Source: Chryseobacterium gleum (GTDB lineage Bacteria > Bacteroidota > Bacteroidia > Flavobacteriales_D > Crocinitomicaceae). Taken from it: 64,000 nt of DNA. Location of the stretch: contig CAMDAO010000001.1 in NCBI GenBank assembly GCA_945888595.1, positions 1-64,000 on the forward strand, read 5' to 3'. A program made the translations under genes and the position numbers. Position 1 is the first letter of the stretch. Each line of letters begins with the position of its first letter. Positions 1 through 8,281 of this stretch are shown one piece after another. Below the pieces are notes generated by a model that was not told the origin of the DNA, did not search any database, and saw only the letters and a list, made by a program, of their open reading frames with translations.

Positions 1-803
1 ACATCAATGAAGGCACTTGGTGAAGAAAATAAAGTTAATGCATTAGAAAAACTTCCTGTACTATTATTAAAATCCATTAATTGCAATAGATTGGGGGCGC
101 TTGTATTTGTTAAAGCAAGTTTTTTTCCATTAGGTGAAAACTTCATTGATCCAGCACCATATGCTGTAAATACTGGATCTAAAGTAATGCTTTCCCCACT
201 TGCACTTATTACAGGCGCAGATATTCCAACTGAGCTCAAAAGTATAGACCTGAATTGGTTTGTTAAATAATCATGGGTTGAGACCCAAATATCAGTTCCA
301 TTGCAATGATAAGCCGCTGCAATTTTTTCGGTCCCAGAAGCAAATAATAAAACATTTTTTGTAACTACATCTCCTAAGCCACCATTCAAACTTATATCCA
401 CTGTTGAATAATTGAATCCTTGATCGGTAGTCGCTTGACATTCATCAACAGTAAAAATGTAATAAATATTGGTATTGCCAGGTTGTTTTAAAATAATACA
501 TGATTGACTACTTGAATTTGAGCCAAGATCACCACCATATAATCCAAACCCATTTGGCATTTGAATATTGTTTTTGTTCCATACATGTATTCCGTCCGTA
601 TAAAAAAGTGTGTTTCCTGATAAATCAGATATTGAAGAACATCCTTCGTCTGAAAATAATAAACTGCCAGTAATGTTAGCAGGCACTCCTGTACTAAAAT
701 TTACATAAGCATTATATCCAAAACACCAATTAAAGTTTCGTTGGCTAAAACAAAATAAGTTAGAAAATATAAATAAAACTAGTATTGCAGGACTATACCT
801 CAT
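1..803 (-). CDS. Secreted protein, N-terminal part (C-terminus beyond window)
   Basis: The reading frame is open from an ATG at 803 leftwards to the window edge, about 267 codons, so the gene is partial. It starts with a hydrophobic signal peptide (MRYSPAILVLFIFSN) followed by a segment containing WCFGYNAYVNFSTG. This N-terminal pattern, with later stretches such as SLLFSDEGCSS and GNTLFYTDGIHVWN, is one I associate with large secreted, gliding-associated proteins of Bacteroidota that carry a T9SS sorting domain at the far end. That end is not in the window, so secretion by T9SS is inferred. No neighbour shares its operon; the next gene ends 620 nt away. Confidence 0.7.
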   Translation of the reverse strand, partial: MRYSPAILVLFIFSNLFCFSQRNFNWCFGYNAYVNFSTGVPANITGSLLFSDEGCSSISDLSGNTLFYTDGIHVWNKNNIQMPNGFGLYGGDLGSNSSSQSCIILKQPGNTNIYYIFTVDECQATTDQGFNYSTVDISLNGGLGDVVTKNVLLFASGTEKIAAAYHCNGTDIWVSTHDYLTNQFRSILLSSVGISAPVISASGESITLDPVFTAYGAGSMKFSPNGKKLALTNTSAPNLLQLMDFNNSTGSFSNALTLFSSPSAFID

Positions 804-1375
804 ATGTAATTTCAGTTTTTATTTCTTTTTTAGAATTAAATAGTATTTTACTAGTTACAAACTAATCAATGTAAAAATATTTTTTTCGATTAAAAGTTTT
901 TCTACTTATAAAATAATCGCATATTCAAATGTAAACAACAAACATGTATTAAAAAAATTTATTTATTAAATTTATTACATTAAATATGATGTAAATATAT
1001 ATATAAATATATAATAATCAATAAATTACAGAGTTAATAATTACATGTGAGATTCAACAAATAAATGCGGTTTATTATCATTAATGTGTTTAGAAAAAGA
1101 TAATTAGGTGTTTTAAATCCATAAATTTTTCTTGACAGGCTGTCTAAATTATTGATTAGAAGCATATTGCACTGAATATTCACATTGTCCAACTCCGTAT
1201 GTTTAGAAAGATATTCTCTTCTTAAGTTTTTTATAGGGGAAATTCAGAGATAAATTTCGAGGCAATGTTCACCAAATTGAGTTAGAATTGGCCAAGTCAA
1301 AATCAGTTATCGAACCTTGAAACGGCGGGCAGATAAGTACCTTAAACTATCGATAGAACTGAGGTTATTAAATAA
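804..1375. other. AT-rich intergenic region without recognisable genes
   Basis: About 570 nt separate the partial secreted gene from phaC. The part from 830 to 1030 is extremely AT-rich and probably holds the promoter of the leftward gene. The part from about 1130 to 1350 is less AT-rich and has short broken reading frames on both strands. It may be gene debris, but I could not match it to a protein family. Confidence 0.4.
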
Positions 1376-1404
1376 AAAAGGGAAAAGCAATCTACTTTTC
1401 CCTT
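1376..1404 (-). terminator. Hairpin terminator after phaC
   Basis: A perfect stem of AAAGGGAAAAG and CTTTTCCCTTT around a 7-nt loop lies about 20 nt past the phaC stop. It is flanked by A/T tracts, so it could act in either direction. Confidence 0.7.
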
Positions 1405-1425
1405 TGAATTCAATATATAAAAAAA

Positions 1426-2481
1426 TTAATCTCTATCTTTCAACCATTTAGCAACTTTGGGAGCTAATTCTTTTTGAGATCTATTTCCTACGAAAACGCC
1501 GATATGTCCACCCTGAAAAGGATAAATTTCATAATCTTTTGTTCCAACATATTCTCCTAATGGAGTAGTAGCACTAGGTGGAACTAAATGATCCTCAGTC
1601 GCATAAATATTTAATACAGGCATCGTTAAATTTTTTAAATTCACTTTATCTGAACCAACAACCAATTCTCCTGCAATTAATTTATTCTGTTGATACAGGT
1701 CTTCCATAAATTGTAAGAAACATGCACCCGCTTGATCTGGACTATCTGCAATCCATTTTTCCATTCTCAAGAAATTCGTCAATTTAGTTTTATCTTCCAA
1801 CGAATTCATTAAACCTGATGTTTTATGAAACTTCATCATTGGTTTTAACATATCAAATCCCTCGTTTAAGAAACTTCCAGGTATAATTCCATCAAAGCCT
1901 CTAACAAGAGATTTAAAATCCATATCCTTACTCCATTTAAATAATAATCCATCATTGACAGAGAAATCTACTGGAGTCACGTGAGGAACTAAATTTTTGA
2001 CTTTTTCAGGATGTAATGCGGAATAGATTAAACTAAATGTACCTCCTTGGCAAATACTTAAAATATTGATTTTATCTAATTTATGTTCATCGCGAATATA
2101 ATCTACACAATTGTCTAGGTAACCATTGATATAATCATCCATAGTTAAATATTTGTCAATTTGCTTCGGGTATCCCCAATCAATTAAATAAACATCTAAG
2201 CCAGCATCTAAAAGATTTTTAATATAACTTCTATCCGGCTGTAAATCTAACATTTGGTATGTATTTACCAACGCATAAACGATCAATACAGGAGTTTTAT
2301 AAGTTGCTTTAGTATCTCTATTATATCTGTAAAGTTTTAATTTATCTTCAGAATAAACAACTGTTTTTGGAGTTGTAGCAATATCAACCTGTTTTACCTC
2401 TTTTAGAGTTTCAAATCCTTTTACAATTTTAGAGGTATTTACAGTTAATTCATTTAAGAAATCTATGTTATTTAAATTCAT
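1426..2481 (-). CDS. phaC: Class III poly(3-hydroxyalkanoate) synthase, PhaC subunit
   Basis: This 351-aa protein is the catalytic subunit of a class III PHA synthase, which polymerises (R)-3-hydroxyacyl-CoA on the granule surface together with PhaE. It shows an alpha/beta-hydrolase fold with the lipase-like box SICQGG. The nucleophile is Cys144, with Asp297 (ATEDH) and His326 (GGHIG). The spacing is the same as in the Allochromatium enzyme (C149, D302, H331), and the length matches class III PhaC rather than the ~560-aa class I enzymes. It lies 69 nt downstream of phaE on the same strand with a hairpin between them. That hairpin could lower PhaC relative to PhaE. The Gly usually at the first box position is Ser here. 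Confidence 0.93.
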   Translation of the reverse strand: MNLNNIDFLNELTVNTSKIVKGFETLKEVKQVDIATTPKTVVYSEDKLKLYRYNRDTKATYKTPVLIVYALVNTYQMLDLQPDRSYIKNLLDAGLDVYLIDWGYPKQIDKYLTMDDYINGYLDNCVDYIRDEHKLDKINILSICQGGTFSLIYSALHPEKVKNLVPHVTPVDFSVNDGLLFKWSKDMDFKSLVRGFDGIIPGSFLNEGFDMLKPMMKFHKTSGLMNSLEDKTKLTNFLRMEKWIADSPDQAGACFLQFMEDLYQQNKLIAGELVVGSDKVNLKNLTMPVLNIYATEDHLVPPSATTPLGEYVGTKDYEIYPFQGGHIGVFVGNRSQKELAPKVAKWLKDRD

Positions 2482-2501
2482 TTTGAAAATAATTTATTGT
2501 A

Positions 2502-2531
2502 TAAAAAAAGGGAAACGTTAATTTCCCTTTT
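2502..2531 (-). terminator. Hairpin between phaE and phaC
   Basis: AAAAAGGGAAA and TTTCCCTTTT pair around a short loop and continue into a poly-A/T run just after the phaE stop. It resembles the terminator behind phaC. As phaC follows in the same direction, it is either an attenuating (leaky) terminator or an RNA-stability element. Confidence 0.55.
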
Positions 2532-2550
2532 CAAAAGTATGTTAATTTAA

Positions 2551-3996
2551 TTAAACTGTAGCTTTTTTAGCTGTAGCTGTAGCTGTTGTTGCAGCAGTTG
2601 CAGTTGCAGCCGTTGTCGCCGTTGTCGCCGTTGTTGCAGTTTTAGCAGTTGTTGTTCTTGCAGCAGTTGTTGCAGCAGTTGTTCTTGCAGCAGTCGTTTT
2701 TGCAGTAGTATTTACTTTAGATTCTAATGCTTTAATCGTTTTTTTCAAATCGTGAATTGTTTGGTATAATTCATTTAATTCAGATTTTACAACTAAAGGT
2801 AAATGCTCAATTTTATTTTCGAATTGTTGTTCAATATTTTTCTTAACATCTAACGATAAAGTTGTCAAATCAGCTTTTAGTTTTGAGAACTCTTTTGTTG
2901 CATACAATTTAGTATAGTGTTTTTCATTGATAGCAACCCAATCATTAAAAAATGTTTGAAAAGAATTTGTTAATTCTAATTTTTTTGATTTTTCTACAAT
3001 TAATTTACCTACTTCTTCAGCAACATTTTCACCAGTTTTATTCAATAAATATTGAATTTGAGCCAATTTGATACTATAAGTCGTTGATTTATCTAAAGAC
3101 TCAACTGCTAATTCGATGTTTTGTTTGTCTTTAGCATTTGAAATCAATTTTAAAGCTGGTTCAAATAAGTCTTTATAAGATCCATTGATATTTTTAAAAG
3201 ACTCATTGAATTTAGTATAATCAGCTGAAATGATTGTTGGGAATTTTTCAGTGAATACATTCCAAAATTCTTTGTATTCTTTCGTTGTATTTTGCTGTTT
3301 TTGAAAGAAATCGTGAATTGACTTCGTATTCGTCTCAATCAACGTATTTAAGTTTTGACCTTGAAAGAAATTAGAAAAAGTTTCTTCAGTGATTTTTTTG
3401 TATTGAGCAGGATCAAATAATGTTTTCATAGAATCAGCTGAGAAATTTCCACCTTTAACTGCATTAAAATACGGTTGGTAAAAATTTTGTAATTTCAAAA
3501 ACAACGTATTTGTATTCATTGTATTTTGAAACAATTCTGGGCTAAACGTTTTAGGATAAGATGTATTCAATGACTCAAAAGTTGTATTCAACGATTTTGT
3601 CCAAGATTCAAACAAAGTATTCCATTGAGAGTAAGTTGCTTGTAATTGATCTTTCGCATCAGTAGATTTTTTCCCAAAATTTGATAATGTATTGAAGAAG
3701 TTCAAATTAAAATCAGATGCTTTTTTGATTGCATCAATTTGATTCTCATATCCTTTTTTATAAAAATCTTCTGTTTTTGCCTGAGTGTTTTCAACTTCTG
3801 TTTTAGTTTGAGAAGTTACATTGTTCAATAATGACAATTGCGTGTTCCACCAATTTTGGTATAACTCAGTTGTTTTTTCTACAGCATTACCAGATTTCAA
3901 TGCTTCTTGAATTTTGCTTGTTGTGTCAACTAAAGTCTCAATAGACTTCTTTTGTGTTTCAACAATTGTTTCGAAAATTTCGTTCGTGTTATTCAT
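2551..3996 (-). CDS. phaE: PHA synthase subunit PhaE-like, with Ala/Thr-rich tail
   Basis: This 481-aa, mostly helical, low-complexity protein lies directly upstream of class III phaC and is most simply read as the PhaE partner needed for synthase activity. The N-terminus (EIFETIVETQKKSIETLVDT) and the NWWNTQLSLL segment resemble PhaE/phasin-type granule proteins. A predicted coiled coil at about 406-428 precedes a tail (429-481) built almost only of Ala and Thr with scattered Lys/Arg. Such AT/K-rich tails occur in nucleoid-associated granule proteins such as PhaM and PhaF, so a DNA-tethering role is possible but inferred. The tail is encoded by imperfect trinucleotide repeats. At 481 aa it is longer than the ~360-aa Allochromatium PhaE. 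Assignment rests on position and composition more than on motifs. Confidence 0.75.
   Translation of the reverse strand: MNNTNEIFETIVETQKKSIETLVDTTSKIQEALKSGNAVEKTTELYQNWWNTQLSLLNNVTSQTKTEVENTQAKTEDFYKKGYENQIDAIKKASDFNLNFFNTLSNFGKKSTDAKDQLQATYSQWNTLFESWTKSLNTTFESLNTSYPKTFSPELFQNTMNTNTLFLKLQNFYQPYFNAVKGGNFSADSMKTLFDPAQYKKITEETFSNFFQGQNLNTLIETNTKSIHDFFQKQQNTTKEYKEFWNVFTEKFPTIISADYTKFNESFKNINGSYKDLFEPALKLISNAKDKQNIELAVESLDKSTTYSIKLAQIQYLLNKTGENVAEEVGKLIVEKSKKLELTNSFQTFFNDWVAINEKHYTKLYATKEFSKLKADLTTLSLDVKKNIEQQFENKIEHLPLVVKSELNELYQTIHDLKKTIKALESKVNTTAKTTAARTTAATTAARTTTAKTATTATTATTAATATAATTATATAKKATV
2554..2712 (-). repeat. Low-complexity Ala/Thr codon repeat in phaE
   Basis: The 3' end of phaE consists of imperfect runs of GCA/GCT/GCC and ACA/ACT/ACC codons coding for Ala/Thr blocks with occasional Lys or Arg. 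Neighbouring DNA lacks this pattern. Repeats of this sort are prone to slippage and could vary in length between strains. Confidence 0.7.
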
Positions 3997-4014
3997 TTTT
4001 TTTTAATTTTTTGA

Positions 4015-4045
4015 CAAATTTATGACATTATTCGTTAACACACAA
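4015..4045 (-). promoter_or_regulatory. Bacteroidota-type promoter for phaE(C)
   Basis: On the minus strand TTG (4045-4043) is followed by 20 nt and TAAATTTG (4022-4015), matching TTG-N19/20-TAnnTTTG. It lies about 20 nt upstream of the phaE ATG. It indicates that phaEC has its own promoter besides any read-through from phaB. Confidence 0.6.
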
Positions 4046-4096
4046 TAAATTACAGTTATTTTATTGTGATTTTTTTAATAAAATTAAATTAAACGC

Positions 4097-4843
4097 TTAC
4101 ATCATATACAATCCACCGTTAATATTTAATGATTGACCTGTAATATAAGCTGACTCAATTAAAAATTTTACTCCTTTTGCAATCTCTGAAGGTTCTCCTA
4201 GTCTGTTTACTGGGATTTTAGAAACAATTGATTTTAATACATCTTCAGGCATTGCACCAACCATCTCTGTACCAATAAATCCTGGACAAATTGAATTAAC
4301 AGTAATTCCATATTTTGCTGTTTCTATTGCCAACGATTTAGAAAATCCAATTAACCCAGATTTTGCTGCTGCATAATTCGTTTGACCAAAACCACCCGAT
4401 TGACCTATTACTGAACTAATATTAATGATTCTTCCATATTTATTTTCTATCATAGAAGATAGGGCCAATTTACAAGTATTAAAAGCGCTGCTTAAATTTG
4501 TATTGATAACTTCATTCCACTCTAATAATTCCATTTTTCGAAATGATTTATCCCTAGTAATTCCCGCGTTATTTATTAACACATCTACAGATCCAACTGA
4601 TTTTTCAATTTCTTCAAACATTTTTTTACATTCATTTTCTTCTGCTATGTTTGCTTGAACTGCAATTGCTTCTCCCCCTTTTTTTATAATCGCATCAACA
4701 ATTAAATCTGCGTGAGACTTACTGTGGTTGTAATTCACAATTACTAAAAAATCAGGAGATGCTAATTCTAATGAAATGGCAGCGCCAATTCCTCTTGAAC
4801 CACCTGTTACCAGTGCGATTTTCTTACTTTTTTGAGTTGTCAT
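4097..4843 (-). CDS. phaB: Acetoacetyl-CoA reductase / 3-oxoacyl reductase (SDR)
   Basis: A classical short-chain dehydrogenase of 248 aa, expected to reduce acetoacetyl-CoA to (R)-3-hydroxybutyryl-CoA with NADPH. Visible features are the cofactor loop TGGSRGIG (residues 13-20), NNAG (91-94), a catalytic Ser near 143 and the YxxxK pair Tyr157/Lys161. The C-terminus NINGGLYMM is typical of PhaB. Fatty-acid synthesis FabG is the main alternative by sequence. Position directly upstream of phaE-phaC on the same strand (100 nt apart) favours PHB supply. It starts with ATG at 4843. Confidence 0.85.
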   Translation of the reverse strand: MTTQKSKKIALVTGGSRGIGAAISLELASPDFLVIVNYNHSKSHADLIVDAIIKKGGEAIAVQANIAEENECKKMFEEIEKSVGSVDVLINNAGITRDKSFRKMELLEWNEVINTNLSSAFNTCKLALSSMIENKYGRIINISSVIGQSGGFGQTNYAAAKSGLIGFSKSLAIETAKYGITVNSICPGFIGTEMVGAMPEDVLKSIVSKIPVNRLGEPSEIAKGVKFLIESAYITGQSLNINGGLYMM

Positions 4844-5163
4844 TTTATGAATTAAAGTTTAGTTATTATATGACTCTTTTACAATGGTTTACAAAATTAC
4901 TAGAATTTCTATTTTTATTGAATCTTTTTTATAAAATTAATAATAAGATAACGTAAAAATCAACTCCCATTTCAATTATTTTAAAATTGAACGTTATCAG
5001 CAATTTACAAATAAAAAAAGTATTACCAAAATTAATTTAATCTATATGAGTGCTTTACATATTATTTTTTAACCATAATCATTGTTACAACTTTTTTTGT
5101 TTTAATTCTAAATAATTTATTAGCATCTTTACCACAATAAAGTTGAAACAAAATAAAACGGCA
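4844..5163. promoter_or_regulatory. Divergent control region between the two PHB arms
   Basis: This AT-rich 320-nt region separates leftward phaB-phaE-phaC from rightward phaJ-hydrolase-bdh-patatin. A TAATTTTG element (minus strand, 4899-4892) fits the -7 box of a Bacteroidota promoter for phaB, though no TTG stands at the usual distance upstream. I see no clear consensus promoter for the rightward arm and no obvious operator palindrome. Confidence 0.4.
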
Positions 5164-5574
5164 ATGTTAGAAATAGGACAAAAATATGCACATTCATTTT
5201 CATATACTCAGGAACAAGTAGATGAATTTGCAAGAGTTACAGGAGATAATAATCCTGTTCATTTAGATGAGGAATTTGCTGCAAAATCAATTTTCAAAAG
5301 AAGAATTGCGCATGGAATGTTGGGTGCTTCAATTCTTTCTAAAGTTTTCGGAACACTCTTTCCTGGAAATGGTACTATATACTTAAATCAAACATTAAAC
5401 TTTTTGAGACCTATGTATGTGGAAGAAGAGTATGAAGCCGTTTTTGAAGTCAAAGAATTGATTATTGATAAAAACAGGGCAATTATTTCTACCACGATTA
5501 GTAATAGCGAAGGGAAATCGGTCTTAAGCGGTGAAGCAACAATTATGAATATAGAAGCTATACACCAGAAATGA
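5164..5574 (+). CDS. phaJ: MaoC-like (R)-specific enoyl-CoA hydratase
   Basis: A hot-dog-fold MaoC protein of 136 aa. PhaJ-type enzymes hydrate trans-2-enoyl-CoA to (R)-3-hydroxyacyl-CoA and so feed beta-oxidation intermediates into PHA synthesis. The hydratase motif is clear: TGDNNPVHLDEEF with Asp28 and His33 (spacing as Asp31/His36 in Aeromonas PhaJ), then RRIAHGML. I chose the ATG at 5164; an in-frame TTG at 5143 would add seven residues, but the MLEIGQ start fits the family. Its stop overlaps the next gene by 4 nt (ATGA), indicating translational coupling. The reverse reaction could also channel PHB breakdown products. Confidence 0.85.
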   Translation: MLEIGQKYAHSFSYTQEQVDEFARVTGDNNPVHLDEEFAAKSIFKRRIAHGMLGASILSKVFGTLFPGNGTIYLNQTLNFLRPMYVEEEYEAVFEVKELIIDKNRAIISTTISNSEGKSVLSGEATIMNIEAIHQK

Positions 5575-6371
5575 TTGCAAAAACAACGGATGATAAAAAC
5601 ATCTACTACGAAGTAATAGGTAATTTAGCGGGGAGTGAAACAATCATTTTTTTAAATGGTTTATCACAAACTACTGCTGCTTGGGGATTAATAACGCCCT
5701 ACTTTGAAAAAAAATATAAAATTATTTTGATGGATTTTATTTTTCAAGGTCAATCAGATACAGATAGTCCGGTGAGAGATTTTGATACTCATGCCAGTGA
5801 TGTAATGTCTGTTTTAGATATTTTAGGTATTAATGAGGTTATTTTATGTGGCTTATCCTACGGTAGCCTTGTTGGACAACATTTTGCTGTAAATCATCCT
5901 GATAGGATAAAAAAATTAATTCTTATTTCTTCATTTGCTCATAAAACACCTTATTATGAAGCGATTGAATTATCTTGGAAAAATGCGCTTGAACTTGGTG
6001 GATATTCTTTAATGCTGGACGTAATGCTCCCGTATGTGCTAAGTGATGTATATTTTGAAAAACCATTAATTCCTATTGACTTTTTCAAAGCAACAAAAAA
6101 AGATTTTGTTGATACCGCATCATTAGCAAAATTGATGCAAGCAACTGCCGATAGAAAAGACTACAGATCAGAATTAACAAAAATAAAAACTTCAACTCTT
6201 GTTATACATGGGCGACTAGATGCTCTTTTCCCCGTATATTTAGGAGAAGTAATTGCGGAACAAATAAAAAATTGTATGTTTACGATAATCGAAAATGCAG
6301 GTCACACTTTGAATATTGAAGCGGTTGATAAAGTAGCAAATTCGATAGTCGATTTTATTAAAGTTGATTAA
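5571..6371 (+). CDS. Alpha/beta-fold hydrolase in the PHB cluster
   Basis: This 266-aa soluble hydrolase has the nucleophile elbow CGLSYGS (Ser96), an acid in HGRLDALFP (Asp217) and a base in ENAGHTLNIE (His245), so the triad is complete. It overlaps phaJ by 4 nt and is followed by 3-hydroxybutyrate dehydrogenase after 8 nt. Context suggests a (R)-3-hydroxybutyrate oligomer hydrolase, a thioesterase or an intracellular depolymerase feeding the dehydrogenase. I see no dedicated depolymerase signature, so the substrate is inferred only from the neighbours. No signal peptide is present; it should be cytoplasmic. Confidence 0.75.
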   Translation: MIAKTTDDKNIYYEVIGNLAGSETIIFLNGLSQTTAAWGLITPYFEKKYKIILMDFIFQGQSDTDSPVRDFDTHASDVMSVLDILGINEVILCGLSYGSLVGQHFAVNHPDRIKKLILISSFAHKTPYYEAIELSWKNALELGGYSLMLDVMLPYVLSDVYFEKPLIPIDFFKATKKDFVDTASLAKLMQATADRKDYRSELTKIKTSTLVIHGRLDALFPVYLGEVIAEQIKNCMFTIIENAGHTLNIEAVDKVANSIVDFIKVD

Positions 6372-6379
6372 TTTATTTT

Positions 6380-7147
6380 ATGCAAACAGTCTTAATTACA
6401 GGAAGTACTAGCGGAATTGGGCTAGGAATAGCAAGAGAATTTGCAAAAGCAGGTTATTCGATAGCTTTTAACGGATTAGAAGATAATGCTGCTGAAATTG
6501 CGGAAAATGTTGGTAAAGAATTCAACATTAAAACTGGTTTCTATGGTGCAAATCTTTCGGACGTTCATCAACTAGAAGAAATGATTATTGCTATTGAAAA
6601 AGACTTTGGTACGATAGACGTATTAGTCAACAATGCTGGTATTCAGTTTGTTTCACCGATTGATGAATTTCCAATTGATAAATGGAATGCTATTATTCAA
6701 TTAAATTTAAATGCAGTGTTTTACGCTTCTAAATTTGTATGGAGAGGAATGAAAGAAAGAGGATTTGGACGAATTATCAATATTGCATCTGCTCATGGAT
6801 TGGTTGCTTCTGAATACAAAGCTGCTTATGTTGCTGCAAAACACGGTGTATTAGGCTTAACGAAAGTATTAGCTTTAGAGGGTTCTAAGCTAGGAATAAC
6901 AGCCAATTCGATTTGTCCAGGATATGTAAAAACTCCTCTTGTAGAAAAACAAATAGCAGAGCAAGCTAAATCACATGGCATTTCAGAAGATGAAGTTATT
7001 TCTAAAATTATGCTTGAAAAACATGCTGTAAAAGAATTTGTTTCTGTTCAATCATTAGGTAAATTAGCAGTATTTCTTGCTTCAAAAGATGCGAGTTTAA
7101 TAACAGGTGCGGCAATGCCTGTAGATGGAGGTTGGACAGCCCAATAA
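6380..7147 (+). CDS. bdhA: 3-Hydroxybutyrate dehydrogenase (SDR)
   Basis: This 255-aa SDR should oxidise (R)-3-hydroxybutyrate to acetoacetate with NAD, the last step of PHB mobilisation. It has the cofactor loop TGSTSGIG (7-14), NNAG (84-87), catalytic Ser137 in IASAHGLVAS, Tyr150 and Lys154. The blocks SAHGLVAS, CPGYVKTPLVEKQI and the 255-260 aa length are characteristic of D-3-hydroxybutyrate dehydrogenases rather than general FabG proteins. The loop with LVEKQIAEQAKSHGI matches the substrate-covering region of that family. It lies in a tight operon (8 nt after the hydrolase, 6 nt before the patatin gene). Confidence 0.9.
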   Translation: MQTVLITGSTSGIGLGIAREFAKAGYSIAFNGLEDNAAEIAENVGKEFNIKTGFYGANLSDVHQLEEMIIAIEKDFGTIDVLVNNAGIQFVSPIDEFPIDKWNAIIQLNLNAVFYASKFVWRGMKERGFGRIINIASAHGLVASEYKAAYVAAKHGVLGLTKVLALEGSKLGITANSICPGYVKTPLVEKQIAEQAKSHGISEDEVISKIMLEKHAVKEFVSVQSLGKLAVFLASKDASLITGAAMPVDGGWTAQ

Positions 7148-7153
7148 TTATAT

Positions 7154-8191
7154 ATGAAAGAAAAAGCAAAACATGTTGGCTTAGCAATGCAGGGAGGTGG
7201 GGCACATGGTGCTTTCACTTGGGGAGTATTAGATCGACTTCTTGAAGAAGATAATCTAATAGCTGATGGTATTTGCGGAACAAGTGCAGGTGCAATTAAT
7301 GCAGTTGTAGCAGCTTATGGACTTCATGTTGGGGGGAAAGAAAAAGCGAAAGAATTATTAGAACAACTTTGGAGAAAAATATCAAATTCTGGAAGTCTTA
7401 TGTTTACACCTTCTATGATGGATAAATTCTTTTCGGGTGGAGATATGTATAATTCTTTTGGTTATATGTATTTCAATTCAATGTCACAAATGTTTTCTCC
7501 CTATCAATTTAATCCATCCAATACAAATCCACTAAGAGAAATTTTAACTGATTTAGTTGATTTTGAAGAATTAAAACAGTACAATCAAAAAAAATTATTC
7601 GTTTGCGCAACGAATGTGAAAACAAATAGAGCGAGAGTTTTTTCAAATAAAGAAATTTCAGTTGAAGCCGTTTTAGCCTCTACCTGTTTACCTCAATTTT
7701 TTCAAGCAATTGAGATAGATGGCCAACATTATTGGGATGGTGGCTATATGGGGAATCCACCTTTATTTCCATTAATAGAGAACACATCCGTTACAGATTT
7801 AGTTTTAATAAAGATAAACTCTATTAATATTGATGAAGTTCCGAAAACTGCTCGTGATATTTCAGACAGAATAAATGAAATTTCTTTTAACAGCAGTTTA
7901 ATAAATGAAATGCATTTGATTCATTATAGAAATGAATTGGTAAGAAAAGGTATTCAATTGGATGAAGATAATAATTTAACATCAAGAGAAATTTTTGTTC
8001 ATTCAATTTCCGGACATGAAGCTTTAGGTCACCTAAAATATTCAAGTAAAATGAATACTTCTTGGGAATTTTTATCGGACCTTAAAAACAAAGGCCGACT
8101 TTATGCTGAGAAATGGTTAGAAAATGAATTTCATTTGGTTGGATTAAAATCATCTTTTGATGTGGAAAAACATTTCTTTGATAAATATTAA
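7154..8191 (+). CDS. Patatin-like phospholipase / lipid hydrolase
   Basis: This 345-aa patatin-fold protein has the oxyanion loop QGGGAHGA (13-20), the nucleophile motif CGTSAGA (Ser44) and the catalytic dyad Asp at DGGYMGNPP (Asp195). Family members are Ser-Asp lipid acyl hydrolases. It ends the rightward PHB operon, 6 nt after bdhA. Patatin-like proteins have been reported on PHA granules in other bacteria, so granule lipid turnover or PHB depolymerisation is plausible, but the sequence itself cannot tell these from ordinary phospholipase activity. No signal peptide is visible, so it is probably cytoplasmic or granule-bound. Confidence 0.8.
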   Translation: MKEKAKHVGLAMQGGGAHGAFTWGVLDRLLEEDNLIADGICGTSAGAINAVVAAYGLHVGGKEKAKELLEQLWRKISNSGSLMFTPSMMDKFFSGGDMYNSFGYMYFNSMSQMFSPYQFNPSNTNPLREILTDLVDFEELKQYNQKKLFVCATNVKTNRARVFSNKEISVEAVLASTCLPQFFQAIEIDGQHYWDGGYMGNPPLFPLIENTSVTDLVLIKINSINIDEVPKTARDISDRINEISFNSSLINEMHLIHYRNELVRKGIQLDEDNNLTSREIFVHSISGHEALGHLKYSSKMNTSWEFLSDLKNKGRLYAEKWLENEFHLVGLKSSFDVEKHFFDKY

Positions 8192-8281
8192 CCTGAATTC
8201 CACTGAGAGTGAATTTATAAATTTATCGGGTTACCCAAAAGTTGCATTTGTAGCTTGAATTCAGCATTCAATTTTTGTTGA

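Noticed and set aside
1130..1350. Possible transposase or gene debris upstream of the PHB locus
   Set aside because: Short frames on both strands were read, but none matched a family I recognise and no terminal repeats were visible.
5143..5163. TTG start for phaJ adding seven residues
   Set aside because: ATG is strongly preferred in this genome and the ATG at 5164 gives the usual family N-terminus.
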